Positions 1 to 7,336 of a stretch of 64,000 bases of DNA are shown piece after piece (the first letter of the stretch is position 1; each line of letters opens with the position of its first letter). The translations under genes and the position numbers were made by a program. This DNA comes from Pontibacterium sp049599735. Its GTDB lineage: Bacteria > Pseudomonadota > Gammaproteobacteria > Pseudomonadales > Balneatricaceae. The notes under the pieces are model-generated. The model worked only from the letters and a program-made list of their open reading frames with translations, was not told where the DNA came from and ran no database searches. Where the stretch lies: contig JBMYOX010000006.1 of NCBI GenBank assembly GCA_049599735.1, positions 1 to 64,000 on the forward strand, read 5' to 3'.

Positions 1-98
1 TCCACTTTTCCCAATAAGGTGGCGTCAGTGCTCATCTTTTTTAAATGTACCAGCGGTGTATGGCCGATGGTTTGAGAATTATCTTCAAAAATATTCAT
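1..98 (-). CDS. cysK: Cysteine synthase A, N-terminal fragment (cut by window edge)
   Basis: Reading the minus strand from an ATG at 96-98 gives a protein beginning MNIFEDNSQTIGHTPLVHL, which I recognise as the start of CysK, O-acetylserine sulfhydrylase. That enzyme is PLP-dependent and makes cysteine from O-acetylserine and sulfide in the cytoplasm. Only about 32 codons lie in the window, so the PLP lysine is not visible. The match to the CysK N-terminus (FEDNS, IGHTPLV) is strong even over this length, although CysM or another paralogue cannot be excluded absolutely. It would be the end step for the sulfide made by the sulfate assimilation genes at 13-21 kb, but it is not adjacent to them. 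Confidence 0.85.
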   Translation of the reverse strand, partial: MNIFEDNSQTIGHTPLVHLKKMSTDATLLGKV

Positions 99-334
99 GT
101 GGTTACCCGGGTGTCTGATTTAATGCTATGACAATTTGTAATTTTTATATGTCATTTGGATATATGTAAGTGCTTTTTTTATTTCTAAAATACTATCAAT
201 GTTTTTAGCGTATATTGCTAAATCGAACAAGGGGTTTAAGAAGTATTCTTATTAAGCTTACGTTATATTTTATATTAGATAATGCTGATATTATTAAGTC
301 CGGACTCTGATATCCACTGTTTATTGAGGTTTTT
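99..334. other. AT-rich intergenic region between divergent cysK and Sel1 gene
   Basis: This 236-base stretch separates the minus-strand cysK start from the plus-strand Sel1-repeat gene and must contain both promoters. It is strongly AT-rich, with many runs of T and A. I see no convincing -35/-10 pair, operator or RNA structure that I could defend. CysB control of cysK is plausible from the family but is not shown by a recognisable site here. Confidence 0.4.
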
Positions 335-814
335 ATGCGCTGGTTGATGCACTTATTTGCGCCCCTGTTGTTTTCTGTTACTTATGCCTTGTTTCGCTCC
401 TCTTTGTTTAAACGCTCAAAAAAGAAGCATCATCTGGTGATGAAACTCTTTCGTTATGCGGCTGATAATAGTCACTGCAAGGCGTTGTCCGTGTACGGAC
501 ATTTGCTGCACTTTAAGGGGGACGGGATTCAGAATCGTATTCAGGGCGGCATTTATCTGCAGCGTGCAGCTGATAAAGGGGATGTAAAAGCGCAGTACCA
601 GATGGGAAAAATTTTTGAGTCGGGCTATGAGCATTATTTTCAGGCCGATGCGCAAAAGGCGCTGACTTATTACAGGCTGGCGGCCACTCAGGGGCACGTT
701 CTGGCAATTAATCGCCTGGTGCATGCTTATGAGAAAGGTGAGCTTTCTGGGGTGATTGATTTGGCTGAATCTGAAAACTGGCGGAATAAGCTGCCAGCAC
801 TGCCTGCTCACTAA
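335..814 (+). CDS. Sel1-repeat (TPR-like) protein
   Basis: A 159-residue protein with about three Sel1-like repeats. Units of alternating small and aromatic residues such as YLQRAADKGDVKAQYQMGKI and YYRLAATQGHVLAINRL fall at roughly residues 33-135. The first 20 residues are hydrophobic with positive charges after them (FRSSLFKRSKKKHH), so the protein is probably anchored in the inner membrane or carries a signal anchor. Sel1 repeats form an alpha-solenoid used for protein-protein contacts; no enzyme activity is expected. The gene stands alone, converging on the DTW-domain gene with about 10 bases between the stops. Its partner and role are unknown. Confidence 0.75.
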   Translation: MRWLMHLFAPLLFSVTYALFRSSLFKRSKKKHHLVMKLFRYAADNSHCKALSVYGHLLHFKGDGIQNRIQGGIYLQRAADKGDVKAQYQMGKIFESGYEHYFQADAQKALTYYRLAATQGHVLAINRLVHAYEKGELSGVIDLAESENWRNKLPALPAH

Positions 815-824
815 GGTTTGTTTG

Positions 825-1433
825 TCAGTCAGAAAGGTGAACCGGATGGTTGGCTTTCCAGGCCTGGTAACGGTGTAAAAAACGATCAAGTTGTTGCGCC
901 AGTTTTTCTGCGGCCACGGGTTCATTCAGGTCACGAAAAACTTCGGCTACAGTTTCAGCGGTGCAAAGATGGTCAGCATCCGGGTTTCGCCTGAGGGTAT
1001 AGCGGCTGGGCGCTTTGGGCTCTATGGCCAGTAGCGGCACTGATGCCAGCCAGGGGCTCTTACGAACGATTTTTCTGACCTCTTTCCAGGTGCCGTCCGG
1101 CACAATAATCAGCGGTGTTTTCCCCGCCTGCGGCCGGTAATCCCGCGCCCGGGTTTGTAGATCAGGTCGATCTGCCGGGAACAGTAACCAGGGCTGGTAA
1201 TCTTCAGACTGAATCATATCAACCAGTGCCTGCGGGGCTTCCTTACGCTGCCAGATAAAAGCCAGTGTCTCAGGCAGCAACTGCTGAATCAGGCGGCTGG
1301 TGTTGCTGGGCCTGAGCGGTTCATTTTCGTGAAGCAACAGGACAACCTGGCATGAAAGTGGCCCGCAACAGGCAGTGTTACAGGCACAGTAAGTGTCAGG
1401 CAGGCCGCAGCCAGAGCAGGTTATCAGACTCAT
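825..1433 (-). CDS. DTW-domain protein, likely tRNA aminocarboxypropyltransferase (TapT/YfiP family)
   Basis: A 202-residue protein with the DTW-family layout. An N-terminal cysteine cluster (CSGCGLPDTYCACN, residues 6-19) probably binds zinc. It is followed by a fold with HENE and the family signature as DGTW rather than DTW, then SPWL and the C-terminal helix region. Family members transfer the 3-amino-3-carboxypropyl group of S-adenosylmethionine to a tRNA uridine (acp3U). The start codon overlaps the stop of the DUF4139 gene (ATGA), so the two are translationally coupled. It is the last gene of a three-gene minus-strand operon with the pseudokinase/FGE protein. The first residue of the signature is intact; only the middle position varies. 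Confidence 0.8.
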   Translation of the reverse strand: MSLITCSGCGLPDTYCACNTACCGPLSCQVVLLLHENEPLRPSNTSRLIQQLLPETLAFIWQRKEAPQALVDMIQSEDYQPWLLFPADRPDLQTRARDYRPQAGKTPLIIVPDGTWKEVRKIVRKSPWLASVPLLAIEPKAPSRYTLRRNPDADHLCTAETVAEVFRDLNEPVAAEKLAQQLDRFLHRYQAWKANHPVHLSD

Positions 1434-2851
1434 TTTTTCTTGGTTTTTAACTGTACGCTGAAGTTCAGTAATTGATCACTTTTACCCGGAACTTTGATTG
1501 CCCACTGTGCGGCACCTGAATTTAGTTTTTCCATAGGAAAGCTACTGTTTTTTAGGGTCCAGGGGTGACTGAACCGGGCTGATAGAATGACCGTTGCAGC
1601 CTGCTCACGGCTATTGCTGATGCGTATTTCCTGGGCGACTAAGTGACCATTAAAATTTTTGTTAAATTGGGTCTGGCGGCGTTCAATACTGATATCAAAG
1701 GCTTGTCCCAGCACAACCTGAATCGGATCATTTGCCGATTTATGGCCGATCTGTGCACCGCCTACAAACTGAATGATATCCTTATTATCCGGGCGGAAGA
1801 CGCGGATGTTACCGGCGGGCATAGGCTGGCCCAGGCCGTCTTTTTTGTTGTTTTTAAAGCTCAGGTGAAGATTGGGTTTGAGGCGATGTTTCTGACTGTC
1901 CTGGTGGGCGTTTACATAAAAACTATGATGGTAACTGCGTTCGATGTTCAGTTTATCGCTGCTGATCAGGGCAATTTGTTTCTGTTGCCCGGTCTCCATA
2001 TCCACTTTTTCAGGCAGATTGTAAAGGTGGAAGGCTTCCATTTGAGCGGGTGCGACTGACCGGGCATCCGCCATTACGGACATCACTTCTGCAGGAGAAG
2101 ATTTATACTGGCGCACAGGCCGCGGGCTTTGTACAAGACCGGCCATCAGCTGAACTTCTGCGTCGGGATAGCGGGTGCCACTCTGGTTACTGAGGGTGGC
2201 CATGCCAGAGAGGCTGGCGCTGTTGCCTGCTTTATTCAGATTCAATACATAATCCATTTTCCAGCTGAGTCCGCCGGTCAGGTAGCTGATCTGTGCTGAC
2301 TGTTCTGCTGCGGTGCCCTGGCTGCGAAAGCTGAGGCTGGGTTGTGTTAAAAGCTGAGGCGGGCGGGTGGGGAAAATAAAACGCCATTGTGCGTTAAGGG
2401 GAATACTTTCAACCTGTTGGTTACGGCTAACCAATACCTGATTGCCATCAAGGCTGAGTAGCCGGACTTTGTCGATTGTTTCTTCACCGGTAGCCGGGTT
2501 AAGTCGTGCCAGTTGCACGTCTTTATTCAGATAATATTCCAGCAGCGCCTGCCGACTGAGTAAGCGGGCATTAAAGTTTTGCTCCAGCACGGTGCCTGCG
2601 TTTTTAATGCGCAGTGTTTCCGGCTGTAACTGCCGGCTTACATCCTGGATACTGACGTTTTTCCGGGGGGGCAGCCGGGGTAGCAGGCGGGCGTCGCGTA
2701 CCAGTGCCAGGTTTTGATTATAAATGGTGATGCCCAGTGCCTGGCGTTGTTTGACATCAACCACCAGACTCTCGTCAGCGCTGACAGACAGGGCGTTCAG
2801 GCTGGTTGTAGTCATAAGCAAAGCGGACATGCCGATTAAGGACGCTCTCAT
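1430..2851 (-). CDS. DUF4139-domain protein, probably exported
   Basis: A 473-residue protein with a likely N-terminal signal peptide (about residues 1-26, with a hydrophobic stretch ending near SVSADES). The rest is a beta-rich DUF4139-type body. It includes an early segment resembling IYNQNLALVRD and a later region around residues 190-240 with SYLTGGLSWKMDYVLNL, which is typical of the family. DUF4139 proteins have no established biochemical role that I know of. The Shine-Dalgarno sequence AAGGAG lies inside the last codons of the upstream pseudokinase gene, two bases separate that stop from this region's start context, and the 3' end overlaps the DTW gene, so the three are co-transcribed. 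The export signal suggests action in the periplasm, with the kinase-like protein at the membrane. Confidence 0.75.
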   Translation of the reverse strand: MRASLIGMSALLMTTTSLNALSVSADESLVVDVKQRQALGITIYNQNLALVRDARLLPRLPPRKNVSIQDVSRQLQPETLRIKNAGTVLEQNFNARLLSRQALLEYYLNKDVQLARLNPATGEETIDKVRLLSLDGNQVLVSRNQQVESIPLNAQWRFIFPTRPPQLLTQPSLSFRSQGTAAEQSAQISYLTGGLSWKMDYVLNLNKAGNSASLSGMATLSNQSGTRYPDAEVQLMAGLVQSPRPVRQYKSSPAEVMSVMADARSVAPAQMEAFHLYNLPEKVDMETGQQKQIALISSDKLNIERSYHHSFYVNAHQDSQKHRLKPNLHLSFKNNKKDGLGQPMPAGNIRVFRPDNKDIIQFVGGAQIGHKSANDPIQVVLGQAFDISIERRQTQFNKNFNGHLVAQEIRISNSREQAATVILSARFSHPWTLKNSSFPMEKLNSGAAQWAIKVPGKSDQLLNFSVQLKTKKK

Positions 2852-2854
2852 TAT

Positions 2855-4891
2855 TTAATCTCCTTCTGATGCGGGCATATCCAGCGCAACACGGAATCCC
2901 CAGTCATTTTGTTTCGCCCCGGCGTCATGGCGGTAACGGCCTGCAGGCCGGATCAGGCGGTCGATATCAAACCAGGAGCCTCCGCGCATGACGTGGCTGC
3001 CACAGCCGGTCGTGGACAGCGCGCTGCCATCATCGGGCGCACCCTGGTAGTCTGGCTGGTAACAGTCTGCCACCCATTCGTTAACATTGCCCGCCATATC
3101 GTGAAAGCCCCAGGGATTTGCCTTCAATGAGCCGACAGGGGCTGTTTGTACACCGTCCCAATCGCTGCCACATTCATCACAGACCGCATAACCGGGTGCT
3201 GATTTGTTGCCCCACCAGAATGCGGTTGTTGTTCCGGCGCGGGCAGCGTATTCCCACTCTGCTTCGGTGGGGAGCCGGTAGGGCTGGCCGGTTTCTTGGG
3301 CTAACCATTGACTGTATGCCTGCGCATCCCGCCACCTGACGTTAATGACCGGGCGGGTACCACGCCCCCAGCCTTCGTCGTCAGGCTGTTTGCGTCCGGT
3401 TGCCCTGGCGAAAGCGTCGTACTGAGCGAAGGTTATTTCGTAGCGTGACAGGGCGACACCATAATGGATACTGACCTGGTGCACCGGGTATTCGTTGTCA
3501 TCACCCAGTTTGTGGCTGTCTCCCATTTGAAACTTTCCAAAGGGCAGGGCAACCATATCAGGGCCGTAAAGATCCTTTTTAATCTGATCCCGAAAAACCA
3601 GTGTCCGGGGCGCTTCAACCTCGGCTAATTGCAGATTCAGGAGCTTAGTGGCAGACAGGTCATCTTCAGCGGCAGGCTCAGCCCCGCTGGTGGAGAAAGC
3701 ATCCGGGTTATCGGGCATCATTTCCGATGTGCTGTCCTGATCAGGGGGTGCCGGTTGTGCCGTTATGACTTGCTTTGTCAGGGCCTCAGCTACGGGGAGG
3801 GTGCCATTAGCTATCTGGCCTTCCTGCTGATTTGTCAAATAGAAGAAGGCCGCTGCTATACCGGCGCAGATACCGGTCAGCAGACCCAGGGCAAAGCTAA
3901 GTGGCCGGTTAAGCTTAACTGAAGGTAAGCGCAGCTGCTTTTTTCCGGGCATCGACTCGGCGGTCGTTGTTTCCGTTACGGATAAGGCGGTGTCTGCGGC
4001 GTTGTCTGTTGCCGGTTCCTCCCGGGACTCCGGTATCTGAGTGTCGGGCTGAAACAGGGATTTGATCAGCTTCAGGGCAGTGGCGGGCCGGTCTGAAATA
4101 CCAGAGCTTAATGCTGACTGCAGCTGCGCCCACTGCTGATCGCTCAGGGATTTTGGCTGACTCAGGCGGGTGGGGTCACATTGACCGGGGTCAGTCGTTG
4201 AGGCGAAGGGGGGGTGCCCGGTCAGCACTTCATAAGCGATACAGGCCAGCGAGTAGATATCTGACTGGCGACTGTGATTGCCGCTTATATGGGTTTCAGG
4301 TGCCTGGTAGATGTTATATCGCTGGCTGTGTGGCGCACTGTCTGGCAGGTTATCAAGTGCCTTATCCAGGCCAAAGCCTGTGACTTTTACCCCGGTCCCC
4401 CGATTAATAAATAGCAGCGCGGGACAGAGTGCATTGTGTGAAATACGCTGAGTGCTGTAGGCAGTATCCAGTGCAGTGGCTGTTTGCAACAACAGCCCTT
4501 TTATCTGTGCGCAGGAGAGCTTGCGGATTTTCCCTTCCTGTAACAGGGTTGCCAGAGACGTGCCATCCAGTCTCTCCGAAGAAATAAAGGCCCGCTGTTT
4601 GCTTTCGTTAAAAAAGCCATAGTTTTGCAGAATATGTTTGTGTTTTAGTCTTTTTCCGTAAGACACCTGCCGCTTGATAGCTTCCAGCGCCTGAGGGTCG
4701 GGGCTGAAAATAGATGCGATAATTTCCAGGCTAACAAGAGGTGTGCCTTGCACACTGAGGTCTTCGGCCTGCCAAAGCTGACCAAGAGCACTGACACCCA
4801 GCTTCTTTTTTAACGAAAAGCGATGATGTGCAGGGCCGATTACCTTTCCTTCGGTGAGTGCGTCCATAAAATTATTTGCGGAAGTCTCCAT
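2855..4891 (-). CDS. Pseudokinase - transmembrane - FGE/SUMF1-like fusion protein
   Basis: A 678-residue protein in three parts. Residues 25-280 have the protein kinase fold, but the catalytic residues are lost. The glycine loop reads LGVSALG, the ATP lysine position is Glu56, the HRD aspartate is Ala154 (HNALCPALL), the metal-binding Asn is Leu159, and the DFG aspartate is Gly172 (TGFG). The APE motif is kept. One membrane helix lies at about 330-352. Residues 450-676 form a formylglycine-generating-enzyme-like domain (RLPTEAEWEYAARAG, GNVNEWVADCY, MRGGSW, WGFRVAL), predicted periplasmic. The cysteines that follow GGS in true FGE are absent here (RGGSWFDIDR), so it is probably a binding domain. 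Active kinase/FGE fusions are known. It is the first gene of the operon with DUF4139 and DTW proteins. Confidence 0.85.
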   Translation of the reverse strand: METSANNFMDALTEGKVIGPAHHRFSLKKKLGVSALGQLWQAEDLSVQGTPLVSLEIIASIFSPDPQALEAIKRQVSYGKRLKHKHILQNYGFFNESKQRAFISSERLDGTSLATLLQEGKIRKLSCAQIKGLLLQTATALDTAYSTQRISHNALCPALLFINRGTGVKVTGFGLDKALDNLPDSAPHSQRYNIYQAPETHISGNHSRQSDIYSLACIAYEVLTGHPPFASTTDPGQCDPTRLSQPKSLSDQQWAQLQSALSSGISDRPATALKLIKSLFQPDTQIPESREEPATDNAADTALSVTETTTAESMPGKKQLRLPSVKLNRPLSFALGLLTGICAGIAAAFFYLTNQQEGQIANGTLPVAEALTKQVITAQPAPPDQDSTSEMMPDNPDAFSTSGAEPAAEDDLSATKLLNLQLAEVEAPRTLVFRDQIKKDLYGPDMVALPFGKFQMGDSHKLGDDNEYPVHQVSIHYGVALSRYEITFAQYDAFARATGRKQPDDEGWGRGTRPVINVRWRDAQAYSQWLAQETGQPYRLPTEAEWEYAARAGTTTAFWWGNKSAPGYAVCDECGSDWDGVQTAPVGSLKANPWGFHDMAGNVNEWVADCYQPDYQGAPDDGSALSTTGCGSHVMRGGSWFDIDRLIRPAGRYRHDAGAKQNDWGFRVALDMPASEGD

Positions 4892-4966
4892 GGGCCAGCC
4901 TGCTGTCAGTCGTTTTGCCTATGATAGACAAGGCCGGCCCCGGATGTATAGCGTTTGAGGCTCGTC

Positions 4967-5815
4967 TCAGGCAGAGGTGTCCAGGGGGGGGAAGCTTTTT
5001 ACCAGATCATCAACGGCTTTCATCTGGGCCAGGTAAGGTTCCAGCTTATCCAATGGCAGTGCACAGGGGCCGTCACATTTTGCAACAGCCGGATCAGGAT
5101 GGGCTTCCAGAAAAAGCCCCGCGATGCCCTGAGAAATACCGGCACGGGAAAGCTGGGCAACCAAAGCACGACGACCATCGGCAGAGTCGGAGCGCCCGCC
5201 CGGCATTTGTAGTGCGTGAGTAGCGTCAAACATCAGCGGATAGCCAAATTCTTTCATTGTGGTAAAACCCAGCATATCCACAATCAGGTTGTTGTAGCCA
5301 TAGCAGGAACCGCGCTCACAGAGAATCAGTTGATCGTTGCCAGCTTCTTCGCACTTATGCAAGATGTGCTTCATCTCGTGAGGCGCCAGAAACTGTGCTT
5401 TTTTGATGTTGATAATCGCGCCTGTTTCCGCCATGGCCTGTACCAGATCGGTCTGGCGGGATAGAAAAGCCGGTAGCTGGATAATGTCGCAGACTTCTGC
5501 CGCAGGTGCCGCCTGGTAGGGTTCATGCACATCGGTGATTAGCGGAACATTAAAGGTGTCTTTCACTTCCTGCAGAATTTTCAGGCCCTCATCGAGACCC
5601 GGACCACGAAAAGAACCCAGAGAGGAACGGTTGGCTTTATCAAAAGATGCTTTGAATACATAGGGAATGTTTAGTTTAGTGGTGACTTCCACGTAGTGCT
5701 CTGCAATTTTCATTGCCAGATCACGGGATTCCAGCACATTCATGCCACCGAAAAGCACCAGTGGTTTATCGTTAGCAATCTCAACGTTTCCGGCAACAAT
5801 GGTTTTCTGCTGCAT
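4967..5815 (-). CDS. kdsA: 3-deoxy-8-phosphooctulonate synthase (KDO-8-P synthase)
   Basis: KdsA condenses phosphoenolpyruvate with arabinose 5-phosphate to give KDO-8-phosphate for lipopolysaccharide inner core synthesis in the cytoplasm. The product is 282 residues, the usual length. It has family blocks such as VLFGGMNVLESRD, FKASFDKANRSS, GPGLDEG, DVHEP, QLPAFLSRQTDLV and EAHPDPAVAKCDGP. I chose the ATG at 5813-5815 rather than an upstream in-frame ATG. It gives MQQKTIVAGNVEIAND, which aligns with known N-termini, and a strong GGAAGGA sits just before it. The gene is not next to pyrG or eno as in many relatives. It stands divergent from the HugZ-like gene. Confidence 0.95.
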   Translation of the reverse strand: MQQKTIVAGNVEIANDKPLVLFGGMNVLESRDLAMKIAEHYVEVTTKLNIPYVFKASFDKANRSSLGSFRGPGLDEGLKILQEVKDTFNVPLITDVHEPYQAAPAAEVCDIIQLPAFLSRQTDLVQAMAETGAIINIKKAQFLAPHEMKHILHKCEEAGNDQLILCERGSCYGYNNLIVDMLGFTTMKEFGYPLMFDATHALQMPGGRSDSADGRRALVAQLSRAGISQGIAGLFLEAHPDPAVAKCDGPCALPLDKLEPYLAQMKAVDDLVKSFPPLDTSA

Positions 5816-5965
5816 AGGTTTTTCCTTCCGGGTAGCAATTATGTAAAGTTGGGCATTATACGTGATCGGACGGAAAAAGGCGGTATCGTGTTCCCCGGTC
5901 AGGTACTGAAAAATGTGCTGAGCGCAGGTCATCATTTTTTAACGGAATAAAGCAGGATAAAAGTC

Positions 5966-6475
5966 ATGACACAAACCGAATTATCTGGCTATACAGCCGC
6001 CTGCCGGAAGCTTGTGCATGAGACTCACACGCTGCTGCTATCAACGCTGTCAGCGCAGTCTTTTCCTGAGATCAGTTATGCGCCTTTTGTACAGGATGCC
6101 CGGGGGTGTTTGTATATCTATGTTAGCGAGCTGGCAGATCACTGCCGGAGTTTGCAGCTAAATCCTGAATGCAGTGTGCTGCTTATTCGGGATGAAAGTG
6201 CATCTTCAAATTTGTTTGCCCGCGAACGGTTGATGTTTAAATGTGAGGTGTCCCAGGTAGCCCCGGCCTTTGAAAACTACTTAAGCGTGCTGGACCAGCT
6301 CGAACAGCGCCAGGGCCAGACGGTACAGTTGTTACGCAGCCTGCCGGATTTTCACTTATTTGCGCTGAAGCCCGTATCCGGGCGTTATATCGTGGGTTTT
6401 GGTAAAGCCTTTGAGGTGAATCCCCTTGACTTCAGCCTGGAACATATCGATGCGGATCGCCTGAAGCGGGTTTAA
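5966..6475 (+). CDS. HugZ-like pyridoxamine-5'-phosphate-oxidase-fold protein
   Basis: A 169-residue protein of the split-barrel FMN-binding type. The N-terminal part (CRKLVHETHTLLLSTLS) and the mid-region (YAPFVQDARGCLYIYVSELADH) match the heme-utilisation HugZ/HutZ family. The C-terminal block GRYIVGFGKAFEV is the recognisable family motif. Relatives bind heme and can degrade it, or serve in heme handling. No iron or heme transport genes are nearby, so the role here is inferred only from family. The stop codon overlaps that of the convergent DUF2788 gene. Confidence 0.75.
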   Translation: MTQTELSGYTAACRKLVHETHTLLLSTLSAQSFPEISYAPFVQDARGCLYIYVSELADHCRSLQLNPECSVLLIRDESASSNLFARERLMFKCEVSQVAPAFENYLSVLDQLEQRQGQTVQLLRSLPDFHLFALKPVSGRYIVGFGKAFEVNPLDFSLEHIDADRLKRV

Positions 6476-6678
6476 ACCCCGTTACCGACGAACTCAACCA
6501 CAACGGTTTTGATCAGAAAAGCCACAAGTCCGAGACCCAGTGCAAAAAAGAGTATTGCGGTGCCAAATTTACCCGCATTCGACTTTTTTGCCAGGTCATA
6601 AATAATGAAGAAAATAAAACCTGCAAAAACCGCTAAACCAACATTCAGGGCAATGGCTTCAACTTCAGCAAGGCGCAT
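6472..6678 (-). CDS. DUF2788 small inner-membrane protein
   Basis: A 68-residue protein with two hydrophobic helices (about residues 11-28 and 39-60) separated by the conserved polar link IYDLAKKSNAGKFGT, which I recognise as the DUF2788 signature. Function is unknown. The ATG at 6676-6678 is preferred because AGGA lies about nine bases upstream. The ATG three codons earlier touches that Shine-Dalgarno sequence. The gene lies downstream of tRNA-Tyr on the same strand. Confidence 0.75.
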   Translation of the reverse strand: MRLAEVEAIALNVGLAVFAGFIFFIIYDLAKKSNAGKFGTAILFFALGLGLVAFLIKTVVVEFVGNGV

Positions 6679-6797
6679 GGTAATCATTCCTGTGAGGAGT
6701 TATTGAACGAGTCAGGACAAATTGTGCGCGGATTGTATAGAAAAGGTGACGGCGAGAATAGTATGAAATAGTGGCACAGTAGAACTTAAGTGCTCAG

Positions 6798-6818
6798 TAG
6801 ACCGCTTAGGCGGGTCTA
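6798..6818 (-). terminator. Hairpin downstream of tRNA-Tyr
   Basis: An inverted repeat of TAGACC and GGTCTA arms, extended by a GC pair run with one bulge and a CTAA loop, lies 20 bases beyond the tRNA 3' end. No T-run follows on the minus strand, so it may be a processing or rho-assisted site rather than a simple terminator. Confidence 0.35.
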
Positions 6819-6837
6819 TTGTTGACTCGTTTTGAAA

Positions 6838-6921
6838 TGGTGGTGGGAGGTGGATTCGAACCACCGAAGCTTACGCGTCAGATTTACAGTCTGATCCCTT
6901 TGGCCACTCGGGAATCCCACC
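6838..6921 (-). tRNA. tRNA-Tyr (anticodon GTA)
   Basis: The minus strand reads GGTGGGATTCCCGAGTGGCC at the 5' end. It has an anticodon stem-loop CAGACTGTAAATCTG (anticodon GTA, complement of 6885-6887), a long variable arm, the T loop GGTTCGAATCC and a 3' end TCCCACCACCA. The acceptor stem GGTGGGA/TCCCACC is perfect, and CCA is encoded at 6838-6840. The 84-base length fits a class II tRNA. A GC-rich stretch (GCGGGGCC on the minus strand) lies between the likely -10 and the transcription start, as in stringently controlled stable RNA promoters. Confidence 0.97.
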
Positions 6922-6963
6922 AGGGCAAAACGAGCGGCTATCTTATGGATTTAAGGCCCCGCT

Positions 6964-6992
6964 GTAAAGTGTATAAATCAATTTTATGACAA
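6964..6992 (-). promoter_or_regulatory. Possible tRNA-Tyr promoter
   Basis: On the minus strand TTGTCA (6987-6992) is followed after 17 bases by CTTTAC or, one base on, TTTACA, about 40 bases before the tRNA 5' end. The -35 is good and the -10 is weak. A GC-rich discriminator follows. Confidence 0.35.
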
Positions 6993-7052
6993 TTTTTATC
7001 ATATGAATTTTTTGTAAAAATTTATTTATAAACGTGAAAAAAAATCAATTCT

Positions 7053-7112
7053 TACCGGTCAGGGGCGCAGGCCACGGCTCCTCTATCCTTGCACCTGAGG
7101 TCGCCGGATGCC
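7053..7112. other. GC-rich, self-complementary island upstream of nrdA (candidate structured RNA or regulatory DNA)
   Basis: By hand count about 41 of these 60 bases are G or C, against about 8 of 60 in the stretch just before it and 5 of 38 just after. The arms CAGGGGC (7060-7066) and GCACCTG (7091-7097) pair with one mismatch. CCGG flanks on both sides could extend the stem, and GGGGC/GCTCC can pair inside. It lies upstream of the predicted nrdA promoter, so it is not in the leader from that promoter. On the minus strand a run of eight T follows at 7036-7043. I do not recognise the class. Confidence 0.4.
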
Positions 7113-7138
7113 TTCATAGATAGATTTTAAAATCAATA

Positions 7139-7166
7139 TTGAATTATTTTGGCGTCAAACTATATT
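7139..7166 (+). promoter_or_regulatory. nrdA promoter
   Basis: TTGAAT (7139-7144) and TATATT (7161-7166) with a 16-base spacer make a good sigma-70 promoter. The -10 is embedded in the first NrdR box, the arrangement expected for repression. Transcription would start near 7173 and give a leader of about 164 bases. Confidence 0.6.
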
Positions 7167-7172
7167 TAGTGC
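7157..7172 (+). promoter_or_regulatory. NrdR box 1 over the -10
   Basis: The 16-mer AAACTATATTTAGTGC matches the published NrdR consensus acaCwATATaTwGtgt at 13 of 16 positions, including the central C, ATAT, T and G. It covers the -10 of the nrdA promoter. Confidence 0.75.
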
Positions 7173-7187
7173 GAATCATTTCAGGAG

Positions 7188-7203
7188 GTACTACATCTTG
7201 TGT
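7188..7203 (+). promoter_or_regulatory. NrdR box 2, 31 bp downstream of box 1
   Basis: The 16-mer GTACTACATCTTGTGT matches the NrdR consensus at 12 of 16 positions. Its start is 31 bp from that of box 1, about three helical turns, which is the usual spacing of paired NrdR boxes. The regular spacing raises confidence in both sites. Confidence 0.7.
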
Positions 7204-7336
7204 CACAAGGTGTCTGGTCTGCTGGGTGCAGTTTGAACAACTGTTGTATTTTAAAGCCTTTAAACAGGCGTTTAAGACGATCTGGCAGTTGTTCCGGTTT
7301 CTGATAATTAATGTGTGCGTTCTAGTGGAAGGCCTG

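Noticed and set aside
2855..4891. Type VI secretion kinase/FGE (PpkA-like) locus
   Set aside because: No tss or tag genes are nearby, and the kinase active site is destroyed, so a secretion role is not supported.
7053..7112. TPP riboswitch before nrdA (ACCTGA and CCGGATGCC recalled a thi-box)
   Set aside because: The essential CUGAGA element and the proper second half are missing, and nrdA is not a thiamine gene.
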